This document shows positions 52,744 through 62,041 of a stretch of 64,000 bases of DNA, piece by piece. The DNA lies in assembly GCF_025147485.1 (NCBI RefSeq), contig NZ_CP102263.1, forward strand, positions 2,121,501-2,185,500. The letters run 5' to 3'. Position numbers and translations under genes: made by a program. This DNA comes from Bacteroides uniformis. GTDB lineage: Bacteria; Bacteroidota; Bacteroidia; Bacteroidales; Bacteroidaceae. The first letter of the stretch is position 1, and each line of letters starts with the position of its first letter. The notes under the pieces are model-generated. The model did no database searches. It was not told the origin of the DNA and was given only the letters and a program-made list of their open reading frames with translations.

Positions 52744-55461
52744 ATGGCAGGACATTCATTCTTTGGAAAACAAAAACTCTGCTATACAGAGGTGTCTGAT
52801 TTTACCGACTATCAAGGTATCGGTCACGACCCCATGTACAAGAGATACGACAGTGTTTTTAGTGTTGTCAAAAGGGTTATACCTATAAATCTGCAACATT
52901 TCCTTGCGACTCCTGAATATATGGATGATGAAGATCAGATTTGTTGGCATATAGAGAAATGGCAGCAGCATCCCACCCGTTTGAGTGAACTGTCAGGAGC
53001 AGAGTATGACAGATATAAGGGAATACTTGATGACACCATAAAAATATACAAGTCCTCTATTATGGATTTAAGTGGAGAGGATTTGCAGATTATGGCAGGC
53101 GCAATTAAATATGTCAGTGAAGATAGGGTATATTGTACAGATGACAAGGTGTATCTTGTAGCATGGGGTATGACTCCTGATGTGCGTCAGCATAAGGTTG
53201 TTGGCTCCGTGATTCACGACTTTGAATACACCAAGAAATATAAGATTACATTCGATGCTGGCGAACATGGAACAATTTCAAAACTTGACAAAACCATCAG
53301 TCGTGCCGAAGGATCGATACTTTCAAAATTGGATATACCTACAGTGGATGTTTGTGAGGGCTGGAATTTTACAGGGTGGATACCTTCGCCTATTGGTCAG
53401 AGAGTAAACTCCAACATGACTTTTACTGCCCAATATGACGAGGTCGTTTCAGAAACGCCTGCTATTCCTCCAATATCTCCAGAACCTTCAATCCCTTTAG
53501 ATTCTCCAACAGAAGAACCTACGACAGAACCAGAAGATGTTTTCTACAATTGCCGTTTTGAAGCAGGTGGACATGGTTCTATTGAAGGTTCGTCTTCATT
53601 TAGAAAAGCTGCCAACACTACTTTGTCAAGTGGAGAAATACCTATAGTTACACCTAACAAAGGGTACAAGTTTACAGGATGGAACATATCTCCAAACAAT
53701 ATTCTCGTAGATGAGGATAAAGTGTTTTTCGCCCAATACGAGAAAACTTTGCCTTGGTACAAAAGATGGTGGCTGTGGTTTGCAGGATTGTGGACTGGCA
53801 AAGGTTGCTTAAAATGGTTGTTATGGCTGCTTCTTATAATATTGTTGATTTGGTTGCTATCATGGCTACTAAAAGGCTGTGGCCACCATTCGCCTGTAAA
53901 CGGCGTTGTTCCTATTGATACCATCACGAGAGCGGATGGTTCTCGTGTTGATGATAATGGAGCGGTAAGACCGATTACCGGAAGTGACGGCAAGTTGCCT
54001 GATGACAATACGGTTGTTGCTCCAGTCATGGGCGAAGGTGGTGAAGAACCGCCTATTGTCAAGCAACCTGGTGTACCCAATATCATTGCCAATCGCCTGT
54101 TTTTGTATATGGAAAATGAGAACGACAATGTAGATGCATTGGCACGTGACTTAAAACAAGCGTATCCAGATGATAAGTATAGCATTATTGGATATGACAA
54201 GGAAGTAAAATTGCTTGTCATACAGATTCCAGAAAACGAACGTGACCAAATTCGCAAGACCATAAACAGTAAAATTCCTAATCATAAGTTCATTGTTTTT
54301 GACGAGGAAGTGTATGAACTGCATGGTCAAATCAGTAATTCGACAGAAAATGCAGGTTGGCATTTGAATGCGATACATCTTAAGCAAGGATGGACATATA
54401 CAAAAGGTAGCTCAGATGTAAAAGTTGCCATTGTAGATGATGGCATTCAAGCAAGTCACCCTATGTTTAAGGGAAGAATTGTTGACGCATACAATGTCTT
54501 TACCCAAAATAATGCTCTAAGTCTTGGAGAAGGACATGGTACACATACTGCAGGATTAGCAGTAGGTTCGGCAGATTACTTTTCAAAGGGGGCTTCAGGT
54601 GTTGCTCCCAACTGCCAGATAATGCCTATACAGGTATTTGACAATAAGCAGTGTCCTTTGTCGGCTCTCATTGCAGGAGTAATGTATGCACTTCACCATG
54701 ATGCAGATGTTGTAAACATATCCATCGGTCCTTCTTTCAAAGGTTTGAATGTGCTGCCTGTTGAACAACAAGCAGAAATTGCCAAGACGCAATTCCAAAA
54801 TGTAGCTTTCTTATGGGCTCGTGTTTGTAAGCTTGCAGCCAAGAAAAATACAATTCTTGTATTTGCTGCAGGAAATGACGACATTCTTACAAGTATTCCA
54901 CCAGAGAATCGCAACGCTTCTTCTATAGTTGTAACAGCAGTTGATAAGAGGCTATATCCAACAGTGTTCACGAATTATGGTCCTTGTTCCGATATTTCAG
55001 CTCCAGGCAAAGGTATCTATAGCTCATTTCCTTCTAACACCTTTCAATCATGTGATGGAACAAGCATGGCTGCGCCAATAGTTACTGGAACTATAGCTTT
55101 GATGAAATCGCTTAAAAAGGACATAACTGTAGCGCAAGCACGGAATGTACTTTATAAAACTGGTGCTGATGTTTACGGATATATTCCCCCTATGGTTTTG
55201 GTTGACAAGGCTTTGATGGCTGTTAAAAATGGTGACTTCAGTGAACCGACAGAACGGAAAATAAAACCTGTACCAGAAGGTGAAGGAGATGAGTCGGCGG
55301 CGAATAGGCAACAACCAATAGTAGACACACCTCCGAGTGCAAACACTGATACGCCTACATCCCAAGGAAATGAAACTGACTATGATGCTATTCGCAGAAA
55401 GATAGCAGAGTATAAACAAAAGATAGAAGAACTAGAACGTTTACTTCCGCAAAAAAGATAG
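52744..55461 (+). CDS. Membrane-anchored subtilisin-like serine protease with InlB-like repeats
   Basis: 905 residues with no signal peptide. Residues 1-160 are unassigned. Two InlB B-repeat-like units follow at about 166-231 (YKITFDAGEHGTI, FTGW, FTAQY) and 268-332 (RFEAGGHGSI, FTGW, FAQY), then a Pro-rich linker and one membrane helix (about 357-376). Past that come an I9-propeptide-like domain (about 447-530) and an S8 subtilase with Asp565 (IVDDGI), His598 (GHGTHTAG), oxyanion Asn711 (FAAGND) and Ser774 (DGTSMAAP). A coiled-coil tail ends the protein. Basic residues before the helix suggest N-inside, so the catalytic part would be periplasmic and the InlB-like repeats, oddly, cytoplasmic. 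It is the likely effector or processing enzyme of the system. Confidence 0.85.
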   Translation: MAGHSFFGKQKLCYTEVSDFTDYQGIGHDPMYKRYDSVFSVVKRVIPINLQHFLATPEYMDDEDQICWHIEKWQQHPTRLSELSGAEYDRYKGILDDTIKIYKSSIMDLSGEDLQIMAGAIKYVSEDRVYCTDDKVYLVAWGMTPDVRQHKVVGSVIHDFEYTKKYKITFDAGEHGTISKLDKTISRAEGSILSKLDIPTVDVCEGWNFTGWIPSPIGQRVNSNMTFTAQYDEVVSETPAIPPISPEPSIPLDSPTEEPTTEPEDVFYNCRFEAGGHGSIEGSSSFRKAANTTLSSGEIPIVTPNKGYKFTGWNISPNNILVDEDKVFFAQYEKTLPWYKRWWLWFAGLWTGKGCLKWLLWLLLIILLIWLLSWLLKGCGHHSPVNGVVPIDTITRADGSRVDDNGAVRPITGSDGKLPDDNTVVAPVMGEGGEEPPIVKQPGVPNIIANRLFLYMENENDNVDALARDLKQAYPDDKYSIIGYDKEVKLLVIQIPENERDQIRKTINSKIPNHKFIVFDEEVYELHGQISNSTENAGWHLNAIHLKQGWTYTKGSSDVKVAIVDDGIQASHPMFKGRIVDAYNVFTQNNALSLGEGHGTHTAGLAVGSADYFSKGASGVAPNCQIMPIQVFDNKQCPLSALIAGVMYALHHDADVVNISIGPSFKGLNVLPVEQQAEIAKTQFQNVAFLWARVCKLAAKKNTILVFAAGNDDILTSIPPENRNASSIVVTAVDKRLYPTVFTNYGPCSDISAPGKGIYSSFPSNTFQSCDGTSMAAPIVTGTIALMKSLKKDITVAQARNVLYKTGADVYGYIPPMVLVDKALMAVKNGDFSEPTERKIKPVPEGEGDESAANRQQPIVDTPPSANTDTPTSQGNETDYDAIRRKIAEYKQKIEELERLLPQKR

Positions 55462-55463
55462 AT

Positions 55464-56402
55464 ATGAATAGAAAACTTAGATTTTCGTGGGGACACATTG
55501 TGGCGTTCCTCGCACTGATTTTTATTGCGTATGTCGTTTTCATGGGAGCGACATACTACACCGTTGGTAATTATTGCGCAGGTTTATTTACCATGGGATG
55601 TTGTGTCCTTTTAATTGTTCTTACTGTATTAGGGGCGCAAGTTCTAAAGGGTGTGGATAAGAAGTTTCACAGGAGTATTATTTGGGAACGCATATTAGTA
55701 GCATGTTCTCCATTTATTATTATTATTGTTGGTGTTCCTTTCTCACATTTTTGGACAGTTCAAAGTTCGGAAGATGAAATCATCCAGCAGTTTGACAAAT
55801 CAATTAAGGCTTCTTTGGGTATATTTTCAGATTATGACTCGTATTCGGATTCCAGAATAGAGCAACTTAAGTCTTCCTTAACATCAACAGTTAACGATGA
55901 CCAACTCATAAATAATAGGATTACTGAGTTGTCACTATACTTGAAAAGTTCGACAAGAAAATCCATTGATGAGGCAAAAATTTGGATTAATAAGGTTAGT
56001 GATTCTCCTTCTGTATGGAATGTTTTTCTTTTCGGAAACATCTCCACCATTGAGGGAGCAATAGAACAATGGACAGAATCCTTAAACACAATTTCTCAAA
56101 AGTGTATTTCTTCTGAAACGGATGTCGATCCATTTTCCACAGCAAACATACATAAAGAGAAAGCACTGAACGGACTAACAAGTTTGAAAAGCTTATATCA
56201 AGAAGCAAAGGCTCCAAACGCATTAGCGATAACGACATTGCTTATTTGCTACTTGCTGCTTTTGTGCCCATACTTCGTACAAGAACGCCATTCAAGAAAT
56301 ATTGAGACATTCTTTGGAAAGGGAAATTATCACAAATCAGTTTCTATAGATAAAGCAAACAAAAAGCAAGGGACTAATAGAAGTAAATACGACTCATTTT
56401 GA
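55464..56402 (+). CDS. Multi-pass inner-membrane protein of the cargo operon
   Basis: 312 residues with three N-terminal helices (about 11-30, 38-61, 76-96) and a fourth near 252-272; a soluble helical region of about 150 residues lies between, probably on one side as a coiled coil. A basic C-terminal tail follows. No family is recognised. It starts 2 bases after the protease stop, so it is co-translated with it. It may be the membrane base to which the protease and the GTPase attach. Sequence alone gives no further hint. Confidence 0.72.
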   Translation: MNRKLRFSWGHIVAFLALIFIAYVVFMGATYYTVGNYCAGLFTMGCCVLLIVLTVLGAQVLKGVDKKFHRSIIWERILVACSPFIIIIVGVPFSHFWTVQSSEDEIIQQFDKSIKASLGIFSDYDSYSDSRIEQLKSSLTSTVNDDQLINNRITELSLYLKSSTRKSIDEAKIWINKVSDSPSVWNVFLFGNISTIEGAIEQWTESLNTISQKCISSETDVDPFSTANIHKEKALNGLTSLKSLYQEAKAPNALAITTLLICYLLLLCPYFVQERHSRNIETFFGKGNYHKSVSIDKANKKQGTNRSKYDSF

Positions 56403-56404
56403 TT

Positions 56405-58021
56405 ATGAATACAAAAGACAACATATTAGACAATCTTTCCGAGTATAGTCCACGTCAACTTGCGGAGTATGTAGACAAGGGCGTGATTACTTGGGACGAT
56501 ATGCGTGATACAGGCGATCTTACGCCGTCATTACGCAAAGCTATTGAGGAGCAAATTTCACAAATTGCTCAAGTAGAAGACAAGGATTGGGAAAGGGCAC
56601 TTACTGCTGGTACAAAATCGGCATTTCAAGAATATCTTTCAAAGTATCCTTCTGGTAAGTTCACTGATGCCGCTAGGGGCAGAATTTCCGATTTAATAAG
56701 AGAAGACAACAAAATCCAAATCGAAAATGAATGGGATTCTCTAGACAAATCGGACATAGAAGCATTGCGCACTTTTATCCGTGAGAATCCAAGGAGTCCG
56801 CATGTTACAGAAGCACGCGCAAAAATCAACGAATTGCAAAGAGAAAAGAGGCGCGGTAACGGAACACGTTTGGTCATCTCGGCGATTAGAGAAGGCTATA
56901 ATAGCAACCGTCCTGACCTCAAGATACCAGAGTTGCTGAAAACATACCTTAACTCCAACAGAATTTCATCTCATGATATTGCAACTGTTATTGGTGATGA
57001 CAATAATATTATGGAGGCAGAAATCGTTCAGACACTGTGTAATGAAGGAATTATCGAGTATGATGATTTGGAAAATATCAGCGGCATAGACTCAGTTTTT
57101 GTTGACAAATTGATAGATTTTCAGTCAAGTGATGTTCCAGACCTGCCACCTGCGCAACCTTTGGAGGAAATTAAAAAAGATTATACCGAGGTGTATTTCT
57201 GGGGCATTCCATCATCAGGGAAGACATGTGCCTTGGGTGCTATTATGAGTGCGGCGAAGAATGGAACCAATGTTAAGGCAATGCATCCTGATGGAAATTG
57301 TCAAGGTGCGGCATATATGATGCAATTAGCAGATTTGTTCGATCCAGAAGCCGTTTCTGTTTTACCTCCCCGTACAGACGTACAAGATACCTACGAGATG
57401 CGTTTTACTCTTGTCGGTGAAGATGGTCGTGAGCATAAGTTAGCATTTATTGATTTGTCTGGTGAGTTGTTTACATGTATGCATCTCAAAGCCTCAGGTT
57501 TGCCATTTGAGAGACAAGAACAGGCGGATGCTATAAATACTCTTGACAACATCCTTGTTAAAAACAGAACCAACAATCGTAAGATTCATTTCTTTGTTGT
57601 TGAATATGGTGCACAAGACAAAAAGATTAGAAGCATGAGTCAAGACTCTTATCTTCAGGCAGCCATTAGCTACATAAATGAAATGGACATATTTGATGAA
57701 TTTACAGATGGTGTCTATATGATTGTTACTAAAGTTGATAAAGCTAATGTTGATGAGTCAGAGTTAGGTACACATCTTGCGAATTACATCGAAACATACT
57801 ATAAAGGTCTTTATGGAGGCCTTGTTGATATATGCGAAAAGAAAGAGATAAATGGTGGCCGGGTATCAAGATTTCCGTTTTCTATCGGAAAAGTCTGTTT
57901 CCAAAATCTGTGTATGTTTGACAAGGAGTGGACACATCGTATAATAGAAGAAATAAAGGAACGCTCCTATGCAGAGAGAGCCGGCCGATTAGGTAAATTA
58001 ACAAGAATGTTTGGTAAATAA
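56405..58021 (+). CDS. TRAFAC-like GTPase with N-terminal helical repeats
   Basis: 538 residues from ATG 56405 (the frame opens at a TTG six bases earlier). The N-terminal part holds at least two repeats of the W-x-x-A...T...A-F...Y-L...Y-P-S-G-K type (about 62-92 and 110-142). The C-terminal GTPase domain carries G1 GIPSSGKT (267-274), G3 FIDLSGE (348-354) and a G4-like TKVDK (442-446). The DLSGE form of G3 and these repeats recall the GTPase components of NTP-dependent conflict systems in bacteria. It is likely cytoplasmic and may be the sensor or switch. It sits 2 bases after the membrane protein gene and 1 base before the next. Confidence 0.75.
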   Translation: MNTKDNILDNLSEYSPRQLAEYVDKGVITWDDMRDTGDLTPSLRKAIEEQISQIAQVEDKDWERALTAGTKSAFQEYLSKYPSGKFTDAARGRISDLIREDNKIQIENEWDSLDKSDIEALRTFIRENPRSPHVTEARAKINELQREKRRGNGTRLVISAIREGYNSNRPDLKIPELLKTYLNSNRISSHDIATVIGDDNNIMEAEIVQTLCNEGIIEYDDLENISGIDSVFVDKLIDFQSSDVPDLPPAQPLEEIKKDYTEVYFWGIPSSGKTCALGAIMSAAKNGTNVKAMHPDGNCQGAAYMMQLADLFDPEAVSVLPPRTDVQDTYEMRFTLVGEDGREHKLAFIDLSGELFTCMHLKASGLPFERQEQADAINTLDNILVKNRTNNRKIHFFVVEYGAQDKKIRSMSQDSYLQAAISYINEMDIFDEFTDGVYMIVTKVDKANVDESELGTHLANYIETYYKGLYGGLVDICEKKEINGGRVSRFPFSIGKVCFQNLCMFDKEWTHRIIEEIKERSYAERAGRLGKLTRMFGK

Positions 58022-58022
58022 T

Positions 58023-60050
58023 ATGGAAAAGAATAAGTTAGGTATTGTTATTAATACGACAAAAGCTAATAACCGCACAAGCGGTTTTAGAGCCATTTAT
58101 CGTTTTAATGATGATGAATGGTCTTCGGTAGTGCGTGATACTGGGGCTGAATTGAAGAAGGTGACAAACAATTCTGCTTCAGTTCCAATTCATTTCATCC
58201 AATTCGAAAGTAATGGATGTTTCTATTGCATTATGCAACCTATTGCAGGAAGAAATGATTATCAGAGTGCATGGATTTTCATCCATAAAGACATTCTTCT
58301 TCCCAAGGGAGAGTTGTCTTCAATAATACAAAAGGTTGAAGAAATCTTGTCTTTCGATGTTGAGGACAAAAAGGCAGAACTAGACAATCTGTTCGAAAAG
58401 CCTTACCAAACAACCAACAACCCAAGCTATTCTGTCAGCTCTGGGGACACCTATGCTGTACGCTACTATGGTAAAGGAACAGAACTTGTGTACACACAGA
58501 GTTCGATATTGGAAGATTACCTCTATCAATCAGAGTATTGCAAATATAAGTCCGTATTCTTAATAGACAAAGAAAGCGGGCTGCAAGTTTCTGATGCACA
58601 AGACTTGTCTAACACAAAGCTTGAAAAAAGCTTTGTGATAGAACTTCCTTCGGAACGTTACGGTTTCAAGCATAATTGGGGAGCGGATTCCTTAAGGGTA
58701 ACAGAAGGTGCCCAGGTGAGAGTTAGATGGACACGCTCTGGTTATGCCCCAGTGGATAAGCAAGGAAGATGTAGTGAGGATTTATTGATACAAAAAACAG
58801 ACATGAAGCGTTCCTTTCGTCTTGAGTTGTTTCGAGTTGTTGACAAAGTTACAGGGAAAACTCTGAAAGTACGACCCATATTTATTGGGAAATATTGGGT
58901 GGATGATAGTAAGAACCCAACTGTCTTTTACTTCAGAGAAGATGACTTGAACTGTGTATCTTGTCGTGTTGATTTACAAACTTATGAGCCATTCAATGGC
59001 ACATTAGATCTTACCCAACCAAATGAGAAAGGAGAATTCGTTATAGAACTCCAACCTGAGAACCATGAATATAAATGCTGCATTGAAACGAAGATTCCTG
59101 ACGTTCGAACCATCGAGTTTGTAATCAAAACACAATATAAGCTTAAAGGCTCAGAGATTCCCGGATTCCAATTCGAAGGGACTCCGTCTGAAACAAGAAC
59201 AAATAGACTTAAAGGTGCTCATAAACAAGCAGCGATGCCTCCTATCGGAAGAGATGCAATGTCTGTAAGACGAGAAGATTATATAAGTCAAGAAAGAAAA
59301 GGGAATTCCTCAAAAGAACACCACGGAAAAGGTACCCCGTGGTTAAAGTATCTAGTATACACAGGGATATTTGTTTTAATCATTGTATGCTGTTATTATG
59401 GATATCAGTATATATCCCCATCTGACAAACCACAGGAGTCAGAAATCGCAAGTGATGAGTATAATGATTCTACATCTGATTGGGAGTCAACGGTAGAGTA
59501 TTTGCGACAGAATAATACAAAATGGATTGAGTCAGAAATGGAGAAATTCCCCGACTTAAAAGGAGTGTACGCAATGATTCGGGATTTCCAATTCAAAGAA
59601 CTTAAGAAGTTCATAGATGATCATTCTGACCTGAAATATATCAACGAATGGGAACGTCTGTATAAGATTGTTGAAGAGAATAATAATAAAAAGGGAGTAT
59701 GGTCAACTGATGGAAGTATAGATGTAGAGAAATATCTAAACACAGATTTTGCGTCTAAGCCAGACGCAAAAGAAAACGACATACCATCCGATTCTTCTAA
59801 CGGTGTTGAAGACTATGATTCAAATCATTCATCATCCGTGGTTTCTGAAACTACTAGTAAAAATAATAGACCATCCAACAACAAAGGAAATTCAAACGGC
59901 AAAGGGAACTCTACCAACAAGAGTAATTCCGGTAGCAAAGGAAATTCTAATAACAAAGGAAATTCCAATGACAATGAAACTACCAACAAGAGTAACTCTG
60001 GTAGCAAGGGAAGTTCTAAAGGGAATAATAATCAAGATAATTTGAACTAA
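58023..60050 (+). CDS. Unrecognised transmembrane beta-rich protein with low-complexity Asn/Ser/Lys tail
   Basis: 675 residues from ATG 58023 (the frame opens at a TTG 12 bases earlier). An N-terminal domain (about 1-110: FRAIYRFNDDEW, VPIHFIQFES, SAWIFIHKDILL) and a beta-rich region (about 180-380) are followed by one membrane helix (about 440-463), an acidic helical segment and a Ser/Asn/Lys/Gly-rich tail (about 615-675) with 23-residue repeats. I recognise no family. The N-terminal domain could be the partner that binds the upstream GTPase, as GTPase-associated proteins do in related conflict systems; this is inference from position. Its stop overlaps the next start (TAATG). Confidence 0.65.
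   Translation: MEKNKLGIVINTTKANNRTSGFRAIYRFNDDEWSSVVRDTGAELKKVTNNSASVPIHFIQFESNGCFYCIMQPIAGRNDYQSAWIFIHKDILLPKGELSSIIQKVEEILSFDVEDKKAELDNLFEKPYQTTNNPSYSVSSGDTYAVRYYGKGTELVYTQSSILEDYLYQSEYCKYKSVFLIDKESGLQVSDAQDLSNTKLEKSFVIELPSERYGFKHNWGADSLRVTEGAQVRVRWTRSGYAPVDKQGRCSEDLLIQKTDMKRSFRLELFRVVDKVTGKTLKVRPIFIGKYWVDDSKNPTVFYFREDDLNCVSCRVDLQTYEPFNGTLDLTQPNEKGEFVIELQPENHEYKCCIETKIPDVRTIEFVIKTQYKLKGSEIPGFQFEGTPSETRTNRLKGAHKQAAMPPIGRDAMSVRREDYISQERKGNSSKEHHGKGTPWLKYLVYTGIFVLIIVCCYYGYQYISPSDKPQESEIASDEYNDSTSDWESTVEYLRQNNTKWIESEMEKFPDLKGVYAMIRDFQFKELKKFIDDHSDLKYINEWERLYKIVEENNNKKGVWSTDGSIDVEKYLNTDFASKPDAKENDIPSDSSNGVEDYDSNHSSSVVSETTSKNNRPSNNKGNSNGKGNSTNKSNSGSKGNSNNKGNSNDNETTNKSNSGSKGSSKGNNNQDNLN
59912..60020. 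repeat. 69-base imperfect tandem repeat inside the tail of the 58023 gene
   Basis: The segment TACCAACAAGAGTAA begins at 59912 and again at 59981, giving a 69-base (23-codon) unit encoding a T-N-K-S-N-S-G-S-K-G stretch. Copy-number change would keep the frame, so the tail length can vary without breaking the gene. Confidence 0.7.
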
Positions 60051-60919
60051 TGAACAGATCTCTTATAAAATCGCTGATACTTGCCATTGCAATAGCAGTG
60101 GCAGTAGGTGGTGTCTTATTTTTTATCCAAACAGTAGTAAGTCCACCTGAGAATATAAAAACGGAAGATGTGCATACGGCCGACATCCAAAAGTTTTCTA
60201 ATTCTTATAATCCAGACACATTGGAATTAAAAGAGGCAGAGAAATTGTTTGATGTTATAGCTGACCGCGCTACATTGTACAGAGAGGATTCTTTGATAGA
60301 CCAGAAGTCATGTGACAATGCAATATCTAGTTCTGCAGAAAAATTCTCCGCAGCATTCGTAAAATGGTCGATGTCTAAATTTGAACAATCCATATGGAGT
60401 CATAGTGACCATGTCGTTATGACAAAGATTATATACAAGCTGCGTAATGTCACGATTGCTCAAGGTTCGAAAAAGGCTTTAGAATCTACTAGTCTTGCTG
60501 TACTTACAAAGATAGAAAGCATTATCAGTGAATATGGTAATGCCTGGAATGTTGCTAAGCAAACATCTTTCAATAACTACAATGATGCATATTCTAAACG
60601 CAAAAATGCAGAGTCTTTGGCAACGAAAGAATATCTAAAGAATTGCGTCAGGTTGGTAAATGCATTAAACTCTGTGGGGCAAAAACTCGAATTGTCTTGT
60701 TATTATCAGCTTAAAAGGCGTATTGATAATTTGCAGAATTTGTACTCTTTCGGAACAAAGAGTGCTTATGATAATGAGTCTAGCAAGGTGTACGATTTAA
60801 TCCAAGAGTTCGAGAAAACGAAAGTTTTTGGAGTTAGCACTTCCGCACATGCACAATCTCTTAAGAATTCTCAGGACTATTACGATAGATCTGCAGAAAA
60901 CTATACATGGAATGAATAA
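60050..60919 (+). CDS. Signal-anchored helical protein of the cargo operon
   Basis: 289 residues with an N-terminal hydrophobic anchor (about 6-26: SLILAIAIAVAVGGVLFF) and a long helical remainder without a recognised family. The ATG overlaps the preceding stop by one base, so it is translationally coupled. Topology favours a periplasmic C-terminal domain. It ends 13 bases before the last gene of the operon. It may form part of an envelope-spanning complex with the protease. Confidence 0.7.
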   Translation: MNRSLIKSLILAIAIAVAVGGVLFFIQTVVSPPENIKTEDVHTADIQKFSNSYNPDTLELKEAEKLFDVIADRATLYREDSLIDQKSCDNAISSSAEKFSAAFVKWSMSKFEQSIWSHSDHVVMTKIIYKLRNVTIAQGSKKALESTSLAVLTKIESIISEYGNAWNVAKQTSFNNYNDAYSKRKNAESLATKEYLKNCVRLVNALNSVGQKLELSCYYQLKRRIDNLQNLYSFGTKSAYDNESSKVYDLIQEFEKTKVFGVSTSAHAQSLKNSQDYYDRSAENYTWNE

Positions 60920-60932
60920 ACAAACAAGGAAA

Positions 60933-61748
60933 ATGGAAAAGTCATTTAGGATTATCTATACGCTTTTGCTTTGCCTTCTTGCAGTTTCTGCAAATGCTCA
61001 AAAGAACAAGAAGGACAAGGATGAAGTAAAGATTTCTGCTGCAAAGTATGACAAATTTCGTGATGACATAAAATTATTGTCCGATAGCACGAAAACTTTA
61101 GCAGATAGCTGCACTTCTCTTAATTCTATTATCCAGAATTTACAGAAAGAGAAAGAGTATTTGGATGATGTTATAAGAAATAATAAAAAGGATATAGAGG
61201 AGAAAGTAGCTATTATTGGAGAAAAGAATGCGCTGATTGCATCTATGCAACAACAGCATAAAGCAGATAGCTTGACTATGTCCACAACGCTCCTGTCAAT
61301 GTCTGAAATGCAAAAAACAGCGGATGAAACTTCTGCTAAATATGCAAATGGTCGTTTGTATTTCAAATATGATGCCAAACGAATCCAAGGATGCATTGAT
61401 GACTTTAACAAGATAAAAACTGCATCAGTGAAAGAGAAATTCAAACAATTGCCCAATTTGCTGAGCAACTACGAAAAGTATTCAAATCAACTAAAGGCAT
61501 TACTCGAATCTGCTCAAAATGACCCTGATAGAAAGGTAAGGAATAAAGCTGAAGAATATAAAAATAAATATAGCAGAGAGATAAGGAATTCTGTCTACTA
61601 TTCGAACTACTATGCAAGGCAAAATTTGGGAACATGGAGTATCCCCTATTTAGACAACATTATAGAGGTAACGATGTCCATCCTTAAAAAACATGATCCA
61701 GGACATAATGACCCAGTGAATTTCAATTCATTAATAGAAATGCTTTAA
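60933..61748 (+). CDS. Secreted coiled-coil protein, last gene of the cargo operon
   Basis: 271 residues from ATG 60933, preceded by AAGGAAA; ATG 60912, overlapping the previous stop, would add seven residues. A cleavable signal peptide (LLLCLLAVSANAQ) leads to a charged, coiled-coil region (about 40-120: TSLNSIIQNLQKEKEYLDDV) and a helical C-terminal domain. No family is recognised. It would be periplasmic. A candidate substrate or regulator of the membrane-bound protease, purely by position. Confidence 0.72.
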   Translation: MEKSFRIIYTLLLCLLAVSANAQKNKKDKDEVKISAAKYDKFRDDIKLLSDSTKTLADSCTSLNSIIQNLQKEKEYLDDVIRNNKKDIEEKVAIIGEKNALIASMQQQHKADSLTMSTTLLSMSEMQKTADETSAKYANGRLYFKYDAKRIQGCIDDFNKIKTASVKEKFKQLPNLLSNYEKYSNQLKALLESAQNDPDRKVRNKAEEYKNKYSREIRNSVYYSNYYARQNLGTWSIPYLDNIIEVTMSILKKHDPGHNDPVNFNSLIEML

Positions 61749-62041
61749 TCGTTCTTCTATATATCGCCTAATTTTAAGATAAAGAACTAAGGTCAAGTGT
61801 TTTTCGTTATAATTATTGCAAGCTCAATAAACTTCATTTATGCTTTCTACCAATAGTGGCACATTCGCTTTGATATATTCATTTCTATTTCTTCTTGTAG
61901 AATCTTTTGTTTTTGTCAAAAAAATATCAAAAATACCTTTGGGCTGCATTGAGAGAATTTGTAATGGGCATCCTATTGCACTTAGCCGTAGTATAATGAA
62001 TTTGTCAAGTTGAGATATTATATAATCTCAGTACACAATCG
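61749..62041. other. A+T-rich gap after the cargo operon, no gene recognised
   Basis: This stretch, up to the terminator at 62042 and then the junction with the mobC fragment at about 62100, shows no coding frame with family resemblance on either strand and no clear repeat. It is strongly A+T-rich. It probably contains the border between cargo and the mobilization module. Confidence 0.5.

Noticed and set aside
59881..60040. Possible CRISPR-like repeat array
   Set aside because: The repeats are in-frame codon repeats inside a gene with only two main copies and no unique spacers.
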